A program made the position numbers and the translations under genes. Of a DNA stretch of 26,650 nucleotides, positions 14,962 to 24,280 are shown in pieces (position 1 is the stretch's first letter; each line of letters starts with the position of its first letter). Source of the stretch: JAXLYX01 sp046351215 (GTDB lineage: Bacteria > Myxococcota_A > Polyangia > Polyangiales > Houyiibacteriaceae); NCBI GenBank assembly GCA_046351215.1, contig JAXLYX010000039.1, positions 1 to 26,650 of the forward strand, written 5' to 3'. The notes beneath the pieces were generated by a model. That model did not search any database, was not told where the DNA came from, and saw only the letters and a list, made by a program, of their open reading frames with translations.

Positions 14962-16104
14962 TCAGCCTCGGAGGAAGGCCACCGCGAGCGCCACGAGACC
15001 GGCCACGGCCAGGAAGGCGCCGGCGCCGAGCACGAGCCAGGGCAGCCGGGAGCCCCCGAGGCCCGGGACCACCACCGGCTCGTCGCGGTGGACCGCCGGA
15101 CCGACGGCTCCGGGCATCGCGCCCGGCGTCGTCGGCGACGAGCCATGGACCACCGCGGGGGGCGGATACGAGGCGGGCGCCATCGCCGGAGGCGGCGTCG
15201 AGGCGGGCACGGCCGCGAGGGCCGCCGGATTCGCGTCCGGTCGCAGCGCGTACTCGAGGGCCTGGGCGAACGCCGTCGCCGTCGGGTACCGCATCGCCGG
15301 ATCCTTCGCGAGCGCCCGCATCACCGCCGCCTCGATGGCGGGCGGGAAGGTCTTGCCGGGGATCCGCTGGTTCAGCGGGATCGGCGAGCCGTTCACGTGG
15401 AAATTGATGTACTCGATGCTGTGCTTCGCGTCGAAGGGCAGCTTGCCCGTGACGAGCTCGTAGAAGATCACGCCGAGCGAGTAGATGTCGGAGCGAGGAT
15501 CGAGCTGCTGCCCCTTCGCCTGCTCCGGGCTCATGAATTCGGGGGTTCCGAAGACCATGCCCTCGCGCGTCAGCACGAGCGAGCCGGGCCGCATCTGCTT
15601 CTCCGTCACCTTCGCGAGGCCGAAGTCGAGCACCTTCGGGAAGTCGTGGATGCCGCCCTGCGACGTGAGGAAGATGTTCTCGGGCTTCAGATCGCGATGG
15701 ATGATGCCGGCGGTATGCGCTTCCTCGAGCGCGCCACAGACCTGCGAGAAGATGCGGACGGCGCGTTCGAGCGGCATCGGGCCCTCGGCCCGGACGACCT
15801 GCGCGAGGTTCCGGCCGGCGAGGTACTCCATCACGAAGTAGCAGGCGCCGTCCTCGAGCTGGCCGTAGAGGAAGACCCGCGCCGTGTTCGGATGCGAGAG
15901 CTGGCTCATCGCGCGCGCTTCGCGGCGGAAGCGGGCGACCAGGTCCTGGCGGGAGAGATACCTCGGGTGGAGGATCTTGACCGCCACGAAGCGGTTCATG
16001 TCCGGCTGCTCGGCCTTGTAGACGGAGCCCATGCCGCCCGAGCCGATTCGCTCGACGATGTGGAACTGACCCGCGACCTGCCGGCCGATGTAGGCGTCGG
16101 ACAC
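14962..16104 (-). CDS. Membrane-anchored Ser/Thr protein kinase (PknB/Hanks type)
   Basis: A 380-residue eukaryote-like kinase. The kinase domain spans about residues 13-275 with every key element: the Gly loop IGSGGMGSVYKAE, ATP-binding Lys43 in AVKIL, the catalytic HRDLKPEN with Asp138, the DFG metal motif, TPEFMSPE at the end of the activation segment, and DIYSLGVIFYEL. An Ala/Pro-rich linker (about 285-350) leads to one TM helix (about 356-379) and a very short tail, so there is no extracellular sensor domain. The start is GTG at 16104, which gives the usual short lead-in; there is no strong ribosome site. It is divergent from the sctP-like gene by 96 nt. Myxococcota have many such kinases; substrates cannot be predicted. 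Confidence 0.93.
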   Translation of the reverse strand: MSDAYIGRQVAGQFHIVERIGSGGMGSVYKAEQPDMNRFVAVKILHPRYLSRQDLVARFRREARAMSQLSHPNTARVFLYGQLEDGACYFVMEYLAGRNLAQVVRAEGPMPLERAVRIFSQVCGALEEAHTAGIIHRDLKPENIFLTSQGGIHDFPKVLDFGLAKVTEKQMRPGSLVLTREGMVFGTPEFMSPEQAKGQQLDPRSDIYSLGVIFYELVTGKLPFDAKHSIEYINFHVNGSPIPLNQRIPGKTFPPAIEAAVMRALAKDPAMRYPTATAFAQALEYALRPDANPAALAAVPASTPPPAMAPASYPPPAVVHGSSPTTPGAMPGAVGPAVHRDEPVVVPGLGGSRLPWLVLGAGAFLAVAGLVALAVAFLRG

Positions 16105-16200
16105 GGTGCGAGGATACCATCCGACCGACCGCCGCGCCGAAAAGACGTCGCGGCGGCCCGACCGGCCGCAACGTCACGGTGCTCCGGACGAGAACGGGGC

Positions 16201-16815
16201 ATGGCGACCCCGATTCCCCCGACGACTCCGAAGCCGAGCGCGCCGGACCGCGAGCTCCCACGCGAAGGGAACGCGCGGAGGGGAGCGCCGGGGTTCCGCG
16301 AGACACTGGGACAGCGCTCCCTCGCGAAGGACCCGAACGCGCGCCGCGGCGCCGGGGGCCGCCCGCCCCCCGAGCTCTCGGAGCCTCCGAAAGCGGCAGG
16401 CCCCGCGAGCCGACGACGTACGCTCCTCGACTCCCCGGAGAACGAGCTTCAGCCGTTCCTGCCCCTGCCCGGCATCGTCCGCGCGGTGAAGCTCTCGCCT
16501 CCCCCGGGGCTCGCACAGGGATCGGTCGATCGCGCGGCGGAGCTCGCCGCCCTCGTCGACCGGGCCGTCGAATCGCTGCGCGTGGGGCGCTCGGCCGAGG
16601 GGCACGAGGCGCGGATCCGCGTGCGCCTCGTGGGGGCTCGCGAGCCCGTCGAGATCCGCCTCGTGCTCGGGCCGGATCAGCGCCTCGAGGCGCGGGTCCT
16701 CAGCGAAGGCGTCGATCGCCCGGAGGCGCGTGCGCTCGCGGAGCGGCTCGAGCGCGGTCTGTCGGATCGTGGCCTCGTCGACGTGCGCGTCGACATCGGC
16801 TCGCTCGACGGCTGA
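16201..16815 (+). CDS. SctP/FliK C-terminal-like protein (possible type III secretion ruler)
   Basis: A 204-residue protein. The first half is Pro/Arg/Ala-rich and disordered-looking. The second half (about 95-204) alternates amphipathic helix and strands: an AAELAALVDRAVESL helix, then ARIRVRLVG, VEIRLVLGPD, a QRLEARVLSE strand, a charged helix ARALAERLERGLSDRG and a closing VDVRVDIG strand. That matches the FliK/SctP substrate-switch domain in outline, with a disordered N-terminus as in that family. The key support is context: the next plus-strand gene is an SctQ homologue, and sctP-sctQ is the standard gene order in type III secretion operons. Its stop abuts the ctaA stop on the other strand with no gap. 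It could be an unrelated small protein. The ATG at 16201 is the only sensible start. Confidence 0.5.
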   Translation: MATPIPPTTPKPSAPDRELPREGNARRGAPGFRETLGQRSLAKDPNARRGAGGRPPPELSEPPKAAGPASRRRTLLDSPENELQPFLPLPGIVRAVKLSPPPGLAQGSVDRAAELAALVDRAVESLRVGRSAEGHEARIRVRLVGAREPVEIRLVLGPDQRLEARVLSEGVDRPEARALAERLERGLSDRGLVDVRVDIGSLDG

Positions 16816-17748
16816 TCAGGCCGCCGGACGACTCGTGAGCGCGAGGGAGGCGAGCACGGTGAGCGAGGCCCACAGGGCGTCCGCGACGACGAGGTGGGCG
16901 ATCTGGAGGACCGTCGGTGCGAGGAGCGCGAGGTTCAGGAAGCCGAGGGCGACCTGGACCACGACGATGGCGATGACGGCTCGCGACGCGCGGAGCAGCC
17001 GCCCGTCCGCTTCCTGCGCAGCCATGGTCCAGGCGACGTACAGGAGGTATGTCGCGGCTCCGAGCGCGAAGAGTGGGTGGAACGCGCGCAGCTGGAGGAA
17101 CGGATGCGACGAGGGGTCGAAATCCTGCACGATCCCGTGGCCGAGGCTCTGCGCGGGGAAGAGGGTGTCGCCGAGCGCCGCGATCGCGCCGGTCATGCCG
17201 ACGACGAGCAGGGCGACGAACCCGCCACCGAGCTGCACCACGACGGCGCGTCGTCCCGCGACCGAGAAGGGGCCCACGCCGTGAGCGGCGATCGCCATCC
17301 GAGTGATCGCGAAGAGCAACGCGAAGGTGTTGCAGAGGTGTCCGGCGCTCCAATAGCCCCGCTCCACGGCGGTGTTCGAGCCGACCATCCGGAGCTTGAC
17401 GAGGGCCGCGCCGAGCAGGGCCTCGGTGATCATGAAGAAGAGGCCCCAACCCGCGGCCGCACGCACGGCATGGCCCCGGGGGAACACGCGGCGCGCGTAG
17501 CCGACGAACGCGACCGCGAGGAGGCCCGCGAGGCCCGACGTCACGCGGTGGGCGTATTCGACGGCCTGCTTCGTCGAGCCGTGGACGGGAACGATCTGCC
17601 CGTTGCAGTCCGGCCAGTGCTCGCCGCAGCCGTCGCCGGAGAAGCTCACGCGGACGTAGGCTCCCCACGCGATCACGCCGACGACGTAGGCGAGGTAGAT
17701 CCACGCGGCGCGGCGGAACGTCTCGGTACCACGGGGCTCTTCGGTCAT
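16816..17748 (-). CDS. ctaA: Haem A synthase (COX15/CtaA)
   Basis: A 310-residue inner-membrane enzyme that oxidises the C8 methyl of haem O to a formyl group, giving haem A for aa3-type oxidases. It has about eight TM segments in two four-helix halves. Haem-ligand histidines lie in the helices containing AHRVTSG, SAGHLCNTF, RAFHPLFALG and IAHLVVADALW. The first periplasmic loop has the conserved GDGCGEHWPDCNG with its Glu and Cys pair. The ATG at 17748 gives a normal start before TM1. It lies on the strand opposite to the flanking sctP-like and sctQ genes, and its promoter must overlap the presumed 5' end of sctQ. Together with ctaB and SCO it forms a dispersed oxidase-assembly set. Confidence 0.94.
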   Translation of the reverse strand: MTEEPRGTETFRRAAWIYLAYVVGVIAWGAYVRVSFSGDGCGEHWPDCNGQIVPVHGSTKQAVEYAHRVTSGLAGLLAVAFVGYARRVFPRGHAVRAAAGWGLFFMITEALLGAALVKLRMVGSNTAVERGYWSAGHLCNTFALLFAITRMAIAAHGVGPFSVAGRRAVVVQLGGGFVALLVVGMTGAIAALGDTLFPAQSLGHGIVQDFDPSSHPFLQLRAFHPLFALGAATYLLYVAWTMAAQEADGRLLRASRAVIAIVVVQVALGFLNLALLAPTVLQIAHLVVADALWASLTVLASLALTSRPAA

Positions 17749-17883
17749 CTCGCGCGGGAGAGTTGCGCGCGCCTCGCGGCGGAGCAAGCAGCCGCCTATC
17801 GGAGCCTCGCGCGGGATCGCCTGTCGCGGCTCGAACGGCGCGGCGCCGACATCCCGACGGCGCTTCGCGCACGCTTCGGAGGC

Positions 17884-18855
17884 GTGGTCACGGGCGACGT
17901 CGCCGCACGCCTCTCGGAAGCCCTCGGATGCCGCGTCGAGATCTCGGCGGGACGGCTCGAGCGCATCCGGGCCTCGCTCTCCGCCCGCGTGCGCTCGTCC
18001 GCCGCCGCGCTGGTGGTCCTCGCGCCGCCCGATGGCGCACTCGGAGGAACGATCGTCGTCGACCTCGACCCGACGCTCGTCGCCCCCCTCGCGTCGCTCG
18101 TGCCGGAGGCCCTCGGAGGCGCGCTCCGTGGCGTGGCCGACGCCCTCGGCACCGTGCGTTGCCTCGGCGTGGTGACCCCGACGGACGAGCTGGCCGCCCT
18201 CGACCCGGGGGGCGAGCTCTCCCTCCTCCCGCTGGCAATCCGGGTCGGCGAGGCGCGCGGCACGGCGCGGGTGCACGTCCCCGATTCGGCCCTCGACGCG
18301 TTCGAGCCCTCGCCCCAAGGACCCCGCGAGCTCCCCGCTGCGCTCGCCTCGCTGCCGATGCGGGTCGCGATCGTCCGCGCGCTCGCCCACGTCACCGCCG
18401 CCGAGCTGCTCGCCCTCCGACAGGGGGACGTGCTCCTGCCCGACGCCATCTTCCCGACCGAGGCCCCCCTCGGCCGCCTTCCCGCGGGCGCGCGGATCGA
18501 CCTCGCGCTCGAGGCCCGAGACGGAGCCCTCCGTCTCCGCACCCTGGAACCCCGCCTCGTGCTGGCGGGACGCTGCTCGAAGGACATCGCCATGGACCGG
18601 AACGCGGAACGCCTCGCTCCCCTCGAGGGCGCCGAAGTCGAGCTCTCGGTGGAAGTCGGACGCCTCGTGCTGCCGCTGGGCCAGCTTCTCGCCCTCGAGC
18701 CCGGGGATGTCCTCGCCACCCTCGGACCGTCCACGTCCCGGGTCCAGATCCGGGCCGGCGAGGCCCTCGTGGCCCGCGGGGAGCTGGTCGAGCTCGCGGG
18801 AGAGCTCGGCGTGCGGATCACCGAGCTCGACGGTCGTCAGTCGACGATCGGGTAG
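17884..18855 (+). CDS. sctQ: Type III secretion C-ring protein SctQ (SpoA domains)
   Basis: At least 323 residues. The C-terminus (about 247-316) is a clear FliN/SctQ SpoA domain: VELSVEVGRLVLPLGQLLAL, then LEPGDVL, an ARGELVEL strand and GVRITEL. An upstream degenerate SpoA-like region lies at about 152-230. The N-terminal part has the mixed alpha/beta pattern of SctQ. In the secretion machine SctQ forms the cytoplasmic sorting platform. The GTG at 17884 is the first standard start after ctaA, but GGAGG is only one base away. Good-looking coding sequence in frame continues upstream to about 17764 (AEQAAAYRSLARDRLSRLER) with no ATG, GTG or TTG, so the true start is unclear (see findings). The 3' end overlaps the convergent PDZ gene by 19 nt. 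Confidence 0.8.
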   Translation: MVTGDVAARLSEALGCRVEISAGRLERIRASLSARVRSSAAALVVLAPPDGALGGTIVVDLDPTLVAPLASLVPEALGGALRGVADALGTVRCLGVVTPTDELAALDPGGELSLLPLAIRVGEARGTARVHVPDSALDAFEPSPQGPRELPAALASLPMRVAIVRALAHVTAAELLALRQGDVLLPDAIFPTEAPLGRLPAGARIDLALEARDGALRLRTLEPRLVLAGRCSKDIAMDRNAERLAPLEGAEVELSVEVGRLVLPLGQLLALEPGDVLATLGPSTSRVQIRAGEALVARGELVELAGELGVRITELDGRQSTIG

Positions 18856-19346
18856 CGGAGCTCGCGCCGCTCTCCGTCGCGGAGATACTCGATCATCAGC
18901 TCGCTCGAGACGCGGAGGCCGTTCCACACCTGGAAGGCCCCCTCGGGTCGCTCGATCGAGGTGCCGTTGATGCGCGTCACGACGTCGCCGGGCCTCAGGT
19001 CGACGCCCCGGAAGCGAGGATCGTTCGGGTAGAGCGAGACGATGCGGAAGCCGACGAAGCGGCCGTCGGCGAGGGAGGCTTCCGTCGAGACCCCCTGCAG
19101 GAAGCGTCCGAGACCGGCGTCGAGCACGGGCACGAGGTCCGCACGGGCGATCGCCTGCTCGCGCGGCAGGGGCTCGGGCTGGGGCGCGGGCTCGCCCGGG
19201 GGCGGAGGCTCGAGGCCCTGTGCCGGCTCCGCCTCGACCGCGACCGGAGCCGTGGAGCGTGGCGGATTCGAGGCGCCGCACGCCGCGACGAGGCCCCACA
19301 CGAAGAAGACCAGCGAAGGGCGGACGAGGGCTCGGAGCGGCTGCAT
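18837..19346 (-). CDS. PDZ-domain lipoprotein, GspC-like C-terminus
   Basis: A 169-residue predicted lipoprotein. The signal peptide ends in GLVAAC (C23). A Pro/Glu-rich spacer (about 30-65) precedes a C-terminal PDZ fold (about 75-169) with GFRIVSLYPNDPRFRGVDL, then LRPGDVVTRINGTSI and a final strand ending ELRYPIVD. This resembles the GspC PDZ domain of type II secretion, where it contacts the secretin and substrates, but the HR domain of full GspC is not evident and the protein is lipid-anchored. It is the last gene of the minus-strand run after tmk, separated by 66 nt with a strong hairpin. Its 3' end overlaps sctQ. The ATG at 19346 is preferred to GTG at 19349; the ribosome site is weak. 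The exact role is unknown. Confidence 0.75.
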   Translation of the reverse strand: MQPLRALVRPSLVFFVWGLVAACGASNPPRSTAPVAVEAEPAQGLEPPPPGEPAPQPEPLPREQAIARADLVPVLDAGLGRFLQGVSTEASLADGRFVGFRIVSLYPNDPRFRGVDLRPGDVVTRINGTSIERPEGAFQVWNGLRVSSELMIEYLRDGERRELRYPIVD

Positions 19347-19361
19347 CACCCGAGCAGCTTT

Positions 19362-19400
19362 CCCAGGGGGCGGCCCGGGGTCAAGAATCCGGGCCCTGGG
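19362..19400 (-). terminator. Large hairpin downstream of tmk
   Basis: CCCAGG and CCTGGG close an outer stem, and GGCCCGG (19372-19378) pairs perfectly with CCGGGCC (19389-19395) around a 10-nt loop that includes AAGAAT. It lies 12 nt after the tmk stop on the minus strand and 16 nt before the ATG of the PDZ gene, so it probably limits read-through from the PEGA-tmk operon. There is no clear U-tract. Confidence 0.5.
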
Positions 19401-19412
19401 ACGAGGGCGGGC

Positions 19413-20066
19413 TCAGGGGGCCTCGCCGCGCAGCTTCCGGACCGCGCGCTCGATGTCCGCACGGACTTCTTCCACGGAGCGACCGCCGTCGAGATGCACG
19501 ATGCGGTCGCCCGGGAAATGCCGGTCGATGTCCCGGTAGAACTCCGCGAGCGATCGCTGGAGCTCCTCGTCCTCGTAGAGCTCGCGGCCGCGGCCGCGCT
19601 CGAGCCGGCGGGCCGCCGCCTGCTCCGGCGCGACATCGAGCACGATCGTGAGGTCGGGACGACGGGCGTGACGGTTGATGTCCTTCACCCACCCCACCGC
19701 GTCGTCGCCGCCGCCCGCGGTGACCGATTGGTACGCCACCGACGAGTAGTCGTACCGATCGGAGATCACGGTGACGCCGTCCATGAGGTTCGGCACGATC
19801 TCCGCCTCGACGTGATCGAGGCGATCGGCCGCGAAGAGCAGCGCCATCGTCGCCCAGTCGGGCGCCCGGGGTCCGTGGAGCCCGGGCACCACGACGCGCC
19901 CCGTCAGGATCTGACGGAGCAGCACGCCGATCGGACCATCGCTCGGCTCGCGCGTGAACCGCACGGGCAGCCCCCGCCCTCGCAACGAGTCGACGAGGAG
20001 CTGCGCCTGCGTGGTGGTTCCCGAGCCGTCGATGCCCTCGAGCGCGACGAAGAGGCCTTGGATCAT
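19413..20066 (-). CDS. tmk: Thymidylate kinase, with altered Walker A
   Basis: A 217-residue dTMP kinase, which makes dTDP for DNA synthesis. Family signatures are present: the P-loop region LEGIDGSGTTTQ, the TREPSDGPIG motif, ISDRYDYSSVAYQ with the DRY/dTMP-binding residues, and the lid RGRGRELYEDEEL. In the P-loop the invariant Lys of GxxxxGK(S/T) is Thr17, read directly from codon ACC. The LID is Arg-rich, as in type II bacterial enzymes, and may supply catalytic charge. It follows the PEGA gene with only 7 nt between, suggesting one transcript and coupled translation, as there is no good ribosome site. It could be the essential enzyme with a tolerated substitution, or a divergent paralogue. 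Confidence 0.88.
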   Translation of the reverse strand: MIQGLFVALEGIDGSGTTTQAQLLVDSLRGRGLPVRFTREPSDGPIGVLLRQILTGRVVVPGLHGPRAPDWATMALLFAADRLDHVEAEIVPNLMDGVTVISDRYDYSSVAYQSVTAGGGDDAVGWVKDINRHARRPDLTIVLDVAPEQAAARRLERGRGRELYEDEELQRSLAEFYRDIDRHFPGDRIVHLDGGRSVEEVRADIERAVRKLRGEAP

Positions 20067-20073
20067 CGTCGGC

Positions 20074-22149
20074 TCAGCGCGCGTCGAACTTGTGGGTGAA
20101 GCCGAACTCGCCGTAGAGACGGCTGTCGTTGCGGCCGCCGCCGAAGAGGTCGCCGTAGATGCGGCGGTCGTCTCCCACTGCGCCCTCGAAGCGGAAGAAG
20201 AGCGCGTTCTTCGAGGTGATCGCGAAGTCGAGGACGGCGCCGAACCGAGCGCGGGCGAGGTTCTGGCGTTCGAGCGGCGAGACCAGCACGTCGTTGTTCG
20301 AGCCCTCGTAGTCCCAACGATCGCTCGAGAAGTCGAAGGCCGCGACGAGCGTGAAGGCCGCCGCATGGCTGAAGTGCAGGGTCGCGAGGCCCTCGGCGGA
20401 CAAGAAGAACGAGTTCGTCTTGTGGTCCTCGCCGCCCGCCTGCCGGGTCGGACCGACGCCGCCGCCGATGCGCACCTGGCCGCCCAGCGAGATCAGTCGC
20501 TGGAAGCGGTGACCCATGTGGACCCGGCCCTCGAACTCGTTCAAGCGGCCGAAGCTGCGGAAGCCGACGCCCGCGTCGATGAAGCGCGAGATGCCGACCG
20601 AGAGTCGGGCGCCACCGAGATAAGGCCAGCCGCCGAAGACGTCGACGACCGCGAGCTCGGTCGGGAGCACGTCCGCGGTGTGGATGAACGCACGCTCGAT
20701 CTCCCGCGCACGTGCCGCGGCGGCGGCCTGCTGCTCCTCCGCCGTGCGCTGGTTCGCTCCGACGAGCTGAGCCTCGACGATCCGCACCTCCGAGGACTCG
20801 GCGATGTCGAGCGTGGAGGTGTACGTCCGATACCCATCGGCGCGGATCTCGACGAGGTGCTGACCGAGCGTGAGCTGGCCGTCCCAGGGAACGCGGCCCA
20901 CGTTGGCGCCGTCGACGAAGAGGTCGCCGGAGACGCCCGCCTGCGCCTGGACCCGGACGCGGGCGCGCACGGCGTCGAGCTCGGCGTTGAGGGTGCAATC
21001 GCGACCGGGGCCGGTCTCGCAGGTCTGACGGAGCTCGCGACGCCCCGGCGCCCGCACGATGATCGCATGGGTGCCCGCCGGCGCGTCGGAGATCACGACC
21101 GGCGGCGAGCCGCGGTCCTGGCCGTCGACGATCACCGTGGCGCCGTCGACGGACGAGTTGATCTGGATGCGACCGGCCGCGCGCGCGGCGGCCTCGAGGT
21201 TCACCTGCACGACCTTCTGCTGGCCGGCGACGACCATCACCGTCTGCGTCGAGCTCTGGTAGCCGTCCGCCGTGACCTGCACGATGTGCTCGCCCGCGGG
21301 GACTTCCTTCGTCTGCGGCGAGCCGCCGAGCACCTCGCCGTCGAGGCTGATGATCGCTCCGGGCGTCGTCGAGAAGATGCGGACGCTGCCCACGCTCGGT
21401 GCCACCGCGATCCGGACCTGCGGCGTGACCTGGGCCGTTCGACCCGCGGCGACGCGGACGGTCTGCGTGAGCGCCCGGACGTTGTCGCCCGTCGGCCGGA
21501 TCTCGAGGACGTGATCGCCCTCGGGCACGTCTTCGATCAGGCAGGGCGAGGTGCCGCGCTGCTGACCGTCGAGGAAGACGGGGACGCCCTCGGCGTCCGC
21601 GACGACGCTGATGCTGCCCGTGCGAGCGGCGATGCGCTCGAGCTGGACGGGGAGCGCCAGGGCCTGGCCCGGCGAGAGGTCGACCCACTGCTGGAAGGGC
21701 TGATACCCGTCACGGTTCACGATGACGAGGTAGCGACCCGGACGGACCCAGCGATTGACCGGCAGCGCGCCCCACGACTCGCCCTGCACGGAGACCGTGG
21801 CGCCCTGGGCACCGTCGTTCGAGGCCGACAGAGTGAGGCGCGAGAGCGCCGAGAGCTGGGCGCGCACGGTCGAGCCCGAGCGCGTCAGGTTCGCGGAGAC
21901 CTGGGCGTCCTCGTAGCCCTCGAGCCGGAAGATGAAGGTGTGCTGTCCGCGGGGGACGGCGATCCGCCGGAGCGGCGTGGCGCCGAGATCGCGTCCCGTG
22001 GCCGAGTCGAGGAGCACGTGTGCGCCCGGAGGAACCGACTCGAGATTGATCGTCAGGTTGGTCTGCGCGAGGGCCCCGGAGGGACCGATCAGCGCCGCGA
22101 CGACGAGGGACGTCACGACGGAGCCGAACACTGCGAATCGACGAAGCAT
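20074..22149 (-). CDS. Six-PEGA-domain protein with C-terminal outer-membrane beta-barrel-like domain
   Basis: A 691-residue secreted protein. The signal peptide ends near ALAQ (residue 28). Six PEGA domains follow to about residue 460. Each has a variant of the pattern GA-x-V-x-(V/L)DG-x-x-x-G, a V-P-x-G-x-H turn and a x-x-x-GY strand; examples are VPPGAHVLLD, VDGATVIVDG and VSGDLFVDG. An Ala-rich helical linker (about 460-485) leads to a C-terminal region (about 490-691) of alternating amphipathic strands (VDVFGGWPYLGGARLSVGI, LISLGGQVRIGGGVG, YGEFGFTHKF), likely an outer-membrane barrel. The final residues are FDAR, not the usual C-terminal Phe. PEGA domains are thought to bind surface glycans or S-layer. 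The ATG at 22149 has GGGAGGG four nt upstream. It is the first gene of an operon with tmk. Confidence 0.85.
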   Translation of the reverse strand: MLRRFAVFGSVVTSLVVAALIGPSGALAQTNLTINLESVPPGAHVLLDSATGRDLGATPLRRIAVPRGQHTFIFRLEGYEDAQVSANLTRSGSTVRAQLSALSRLTLSASNDGAQGATVSVQGESWGALPVNRWVRPGRYLVIVNRDGYQPFQQWVDLSPGQALALPVQLERIAARTGSISVVADAEGVPVFLDGQQRGTSPCLIEDVPEGDHVLEIRPTGDNVRALTQTVRVAAGRTAQVTPQVRIAVAPSVGSVRIFSTTPGAIISLDGEVLGGSPQTKEVPAGEHIVQVTADGYQSSTQTVMVVAGQQKVVQVNLEAAARAAGRIQINSSVDGATVIVDGQDRGSPPVVISDAPAGTHAIIVRAPGRRELRQTCETGPGRDCTLNAELDAVRARVRVQAQAGVSGDLFVDGANVGRVPWDGQLTLGQHLVEIRADGYRTYTSTLDIAESSEVRIVEAQLVGANQRTAEEQQAAAAARAREIERAFIHTADVLPTELAVVDVFGGWPYLGGARLSVGISRFIDAGVGFRSFGRLNEFEGRVHMGHRFQRLISLGGQVRIGGGVGPTRQAGGEDHKTNSFFLSAEGLATLHFSHAAAFTLVAAFDFSSDRWDYEGSNNDVLVSPLERQNLARARFGAVLDFAITSKNALFFRFEGAVGDDRRIYGDLFGGGRNDSRLYGEFGFTHKFDAR

Positions 22150-22283
22150 GTACCCTCCCTGGGAACCGAGTCGTCCGACGGTAGGACGGCCCGACGTATT
22201 CTTCAAGCGCGGTCACCCGACGGGCATCCCACCCTCGACCACGGGGGGGGATGCATGCGAATGTGCGAGCGGAGAGGATCGAG

Positions 22284-24233
<1,950 letters not shown>

Positions 24234-24240
24234 GGGGGGG

Positions 24241-24271
24241 GACGGCTCCGGTCCCGGGACCGTGAGCCGTC
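24241..24271. terminator. Bidirectional hairpin between acs and the GT51 gene
   Basis: GACGGCTCCGGTCCC (24241-24255) pairs with GGGACCG-T-GAGCCGTC (24256-24271), a 15-bp stem with one bulged T. It begins 8 nt after the acs stop and lies 10 nt beyond the stop of the convergent gene. It follows a G-run rather than a T-run. It probably serves both genes. Confidence 0.6.
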
Positions 24272-24280
24272 CGAGGCCCT

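Noticed and set aside
17749..19299. Upstream in-frame extension of ctaA by about 500 codons
   Set aside because: It is antisense to sctQ and lacks homology. The family N-terminus begins at the ATG at 17748.
17763..20099. TTG-started 778-codon plus-strand frame
   Set aside because: It is a shadow of sctQ in another frame, then antisense to the PDZ and tmk genes. The TTG does not rescue the sctQ start because it is in a different frame.
20063..21688. 541-codon minus-strand frame overlapping the PEGA gene
   Set aside because: It is out of frame with six clear PEGA domains and Arg/Gly-rich without motifs.
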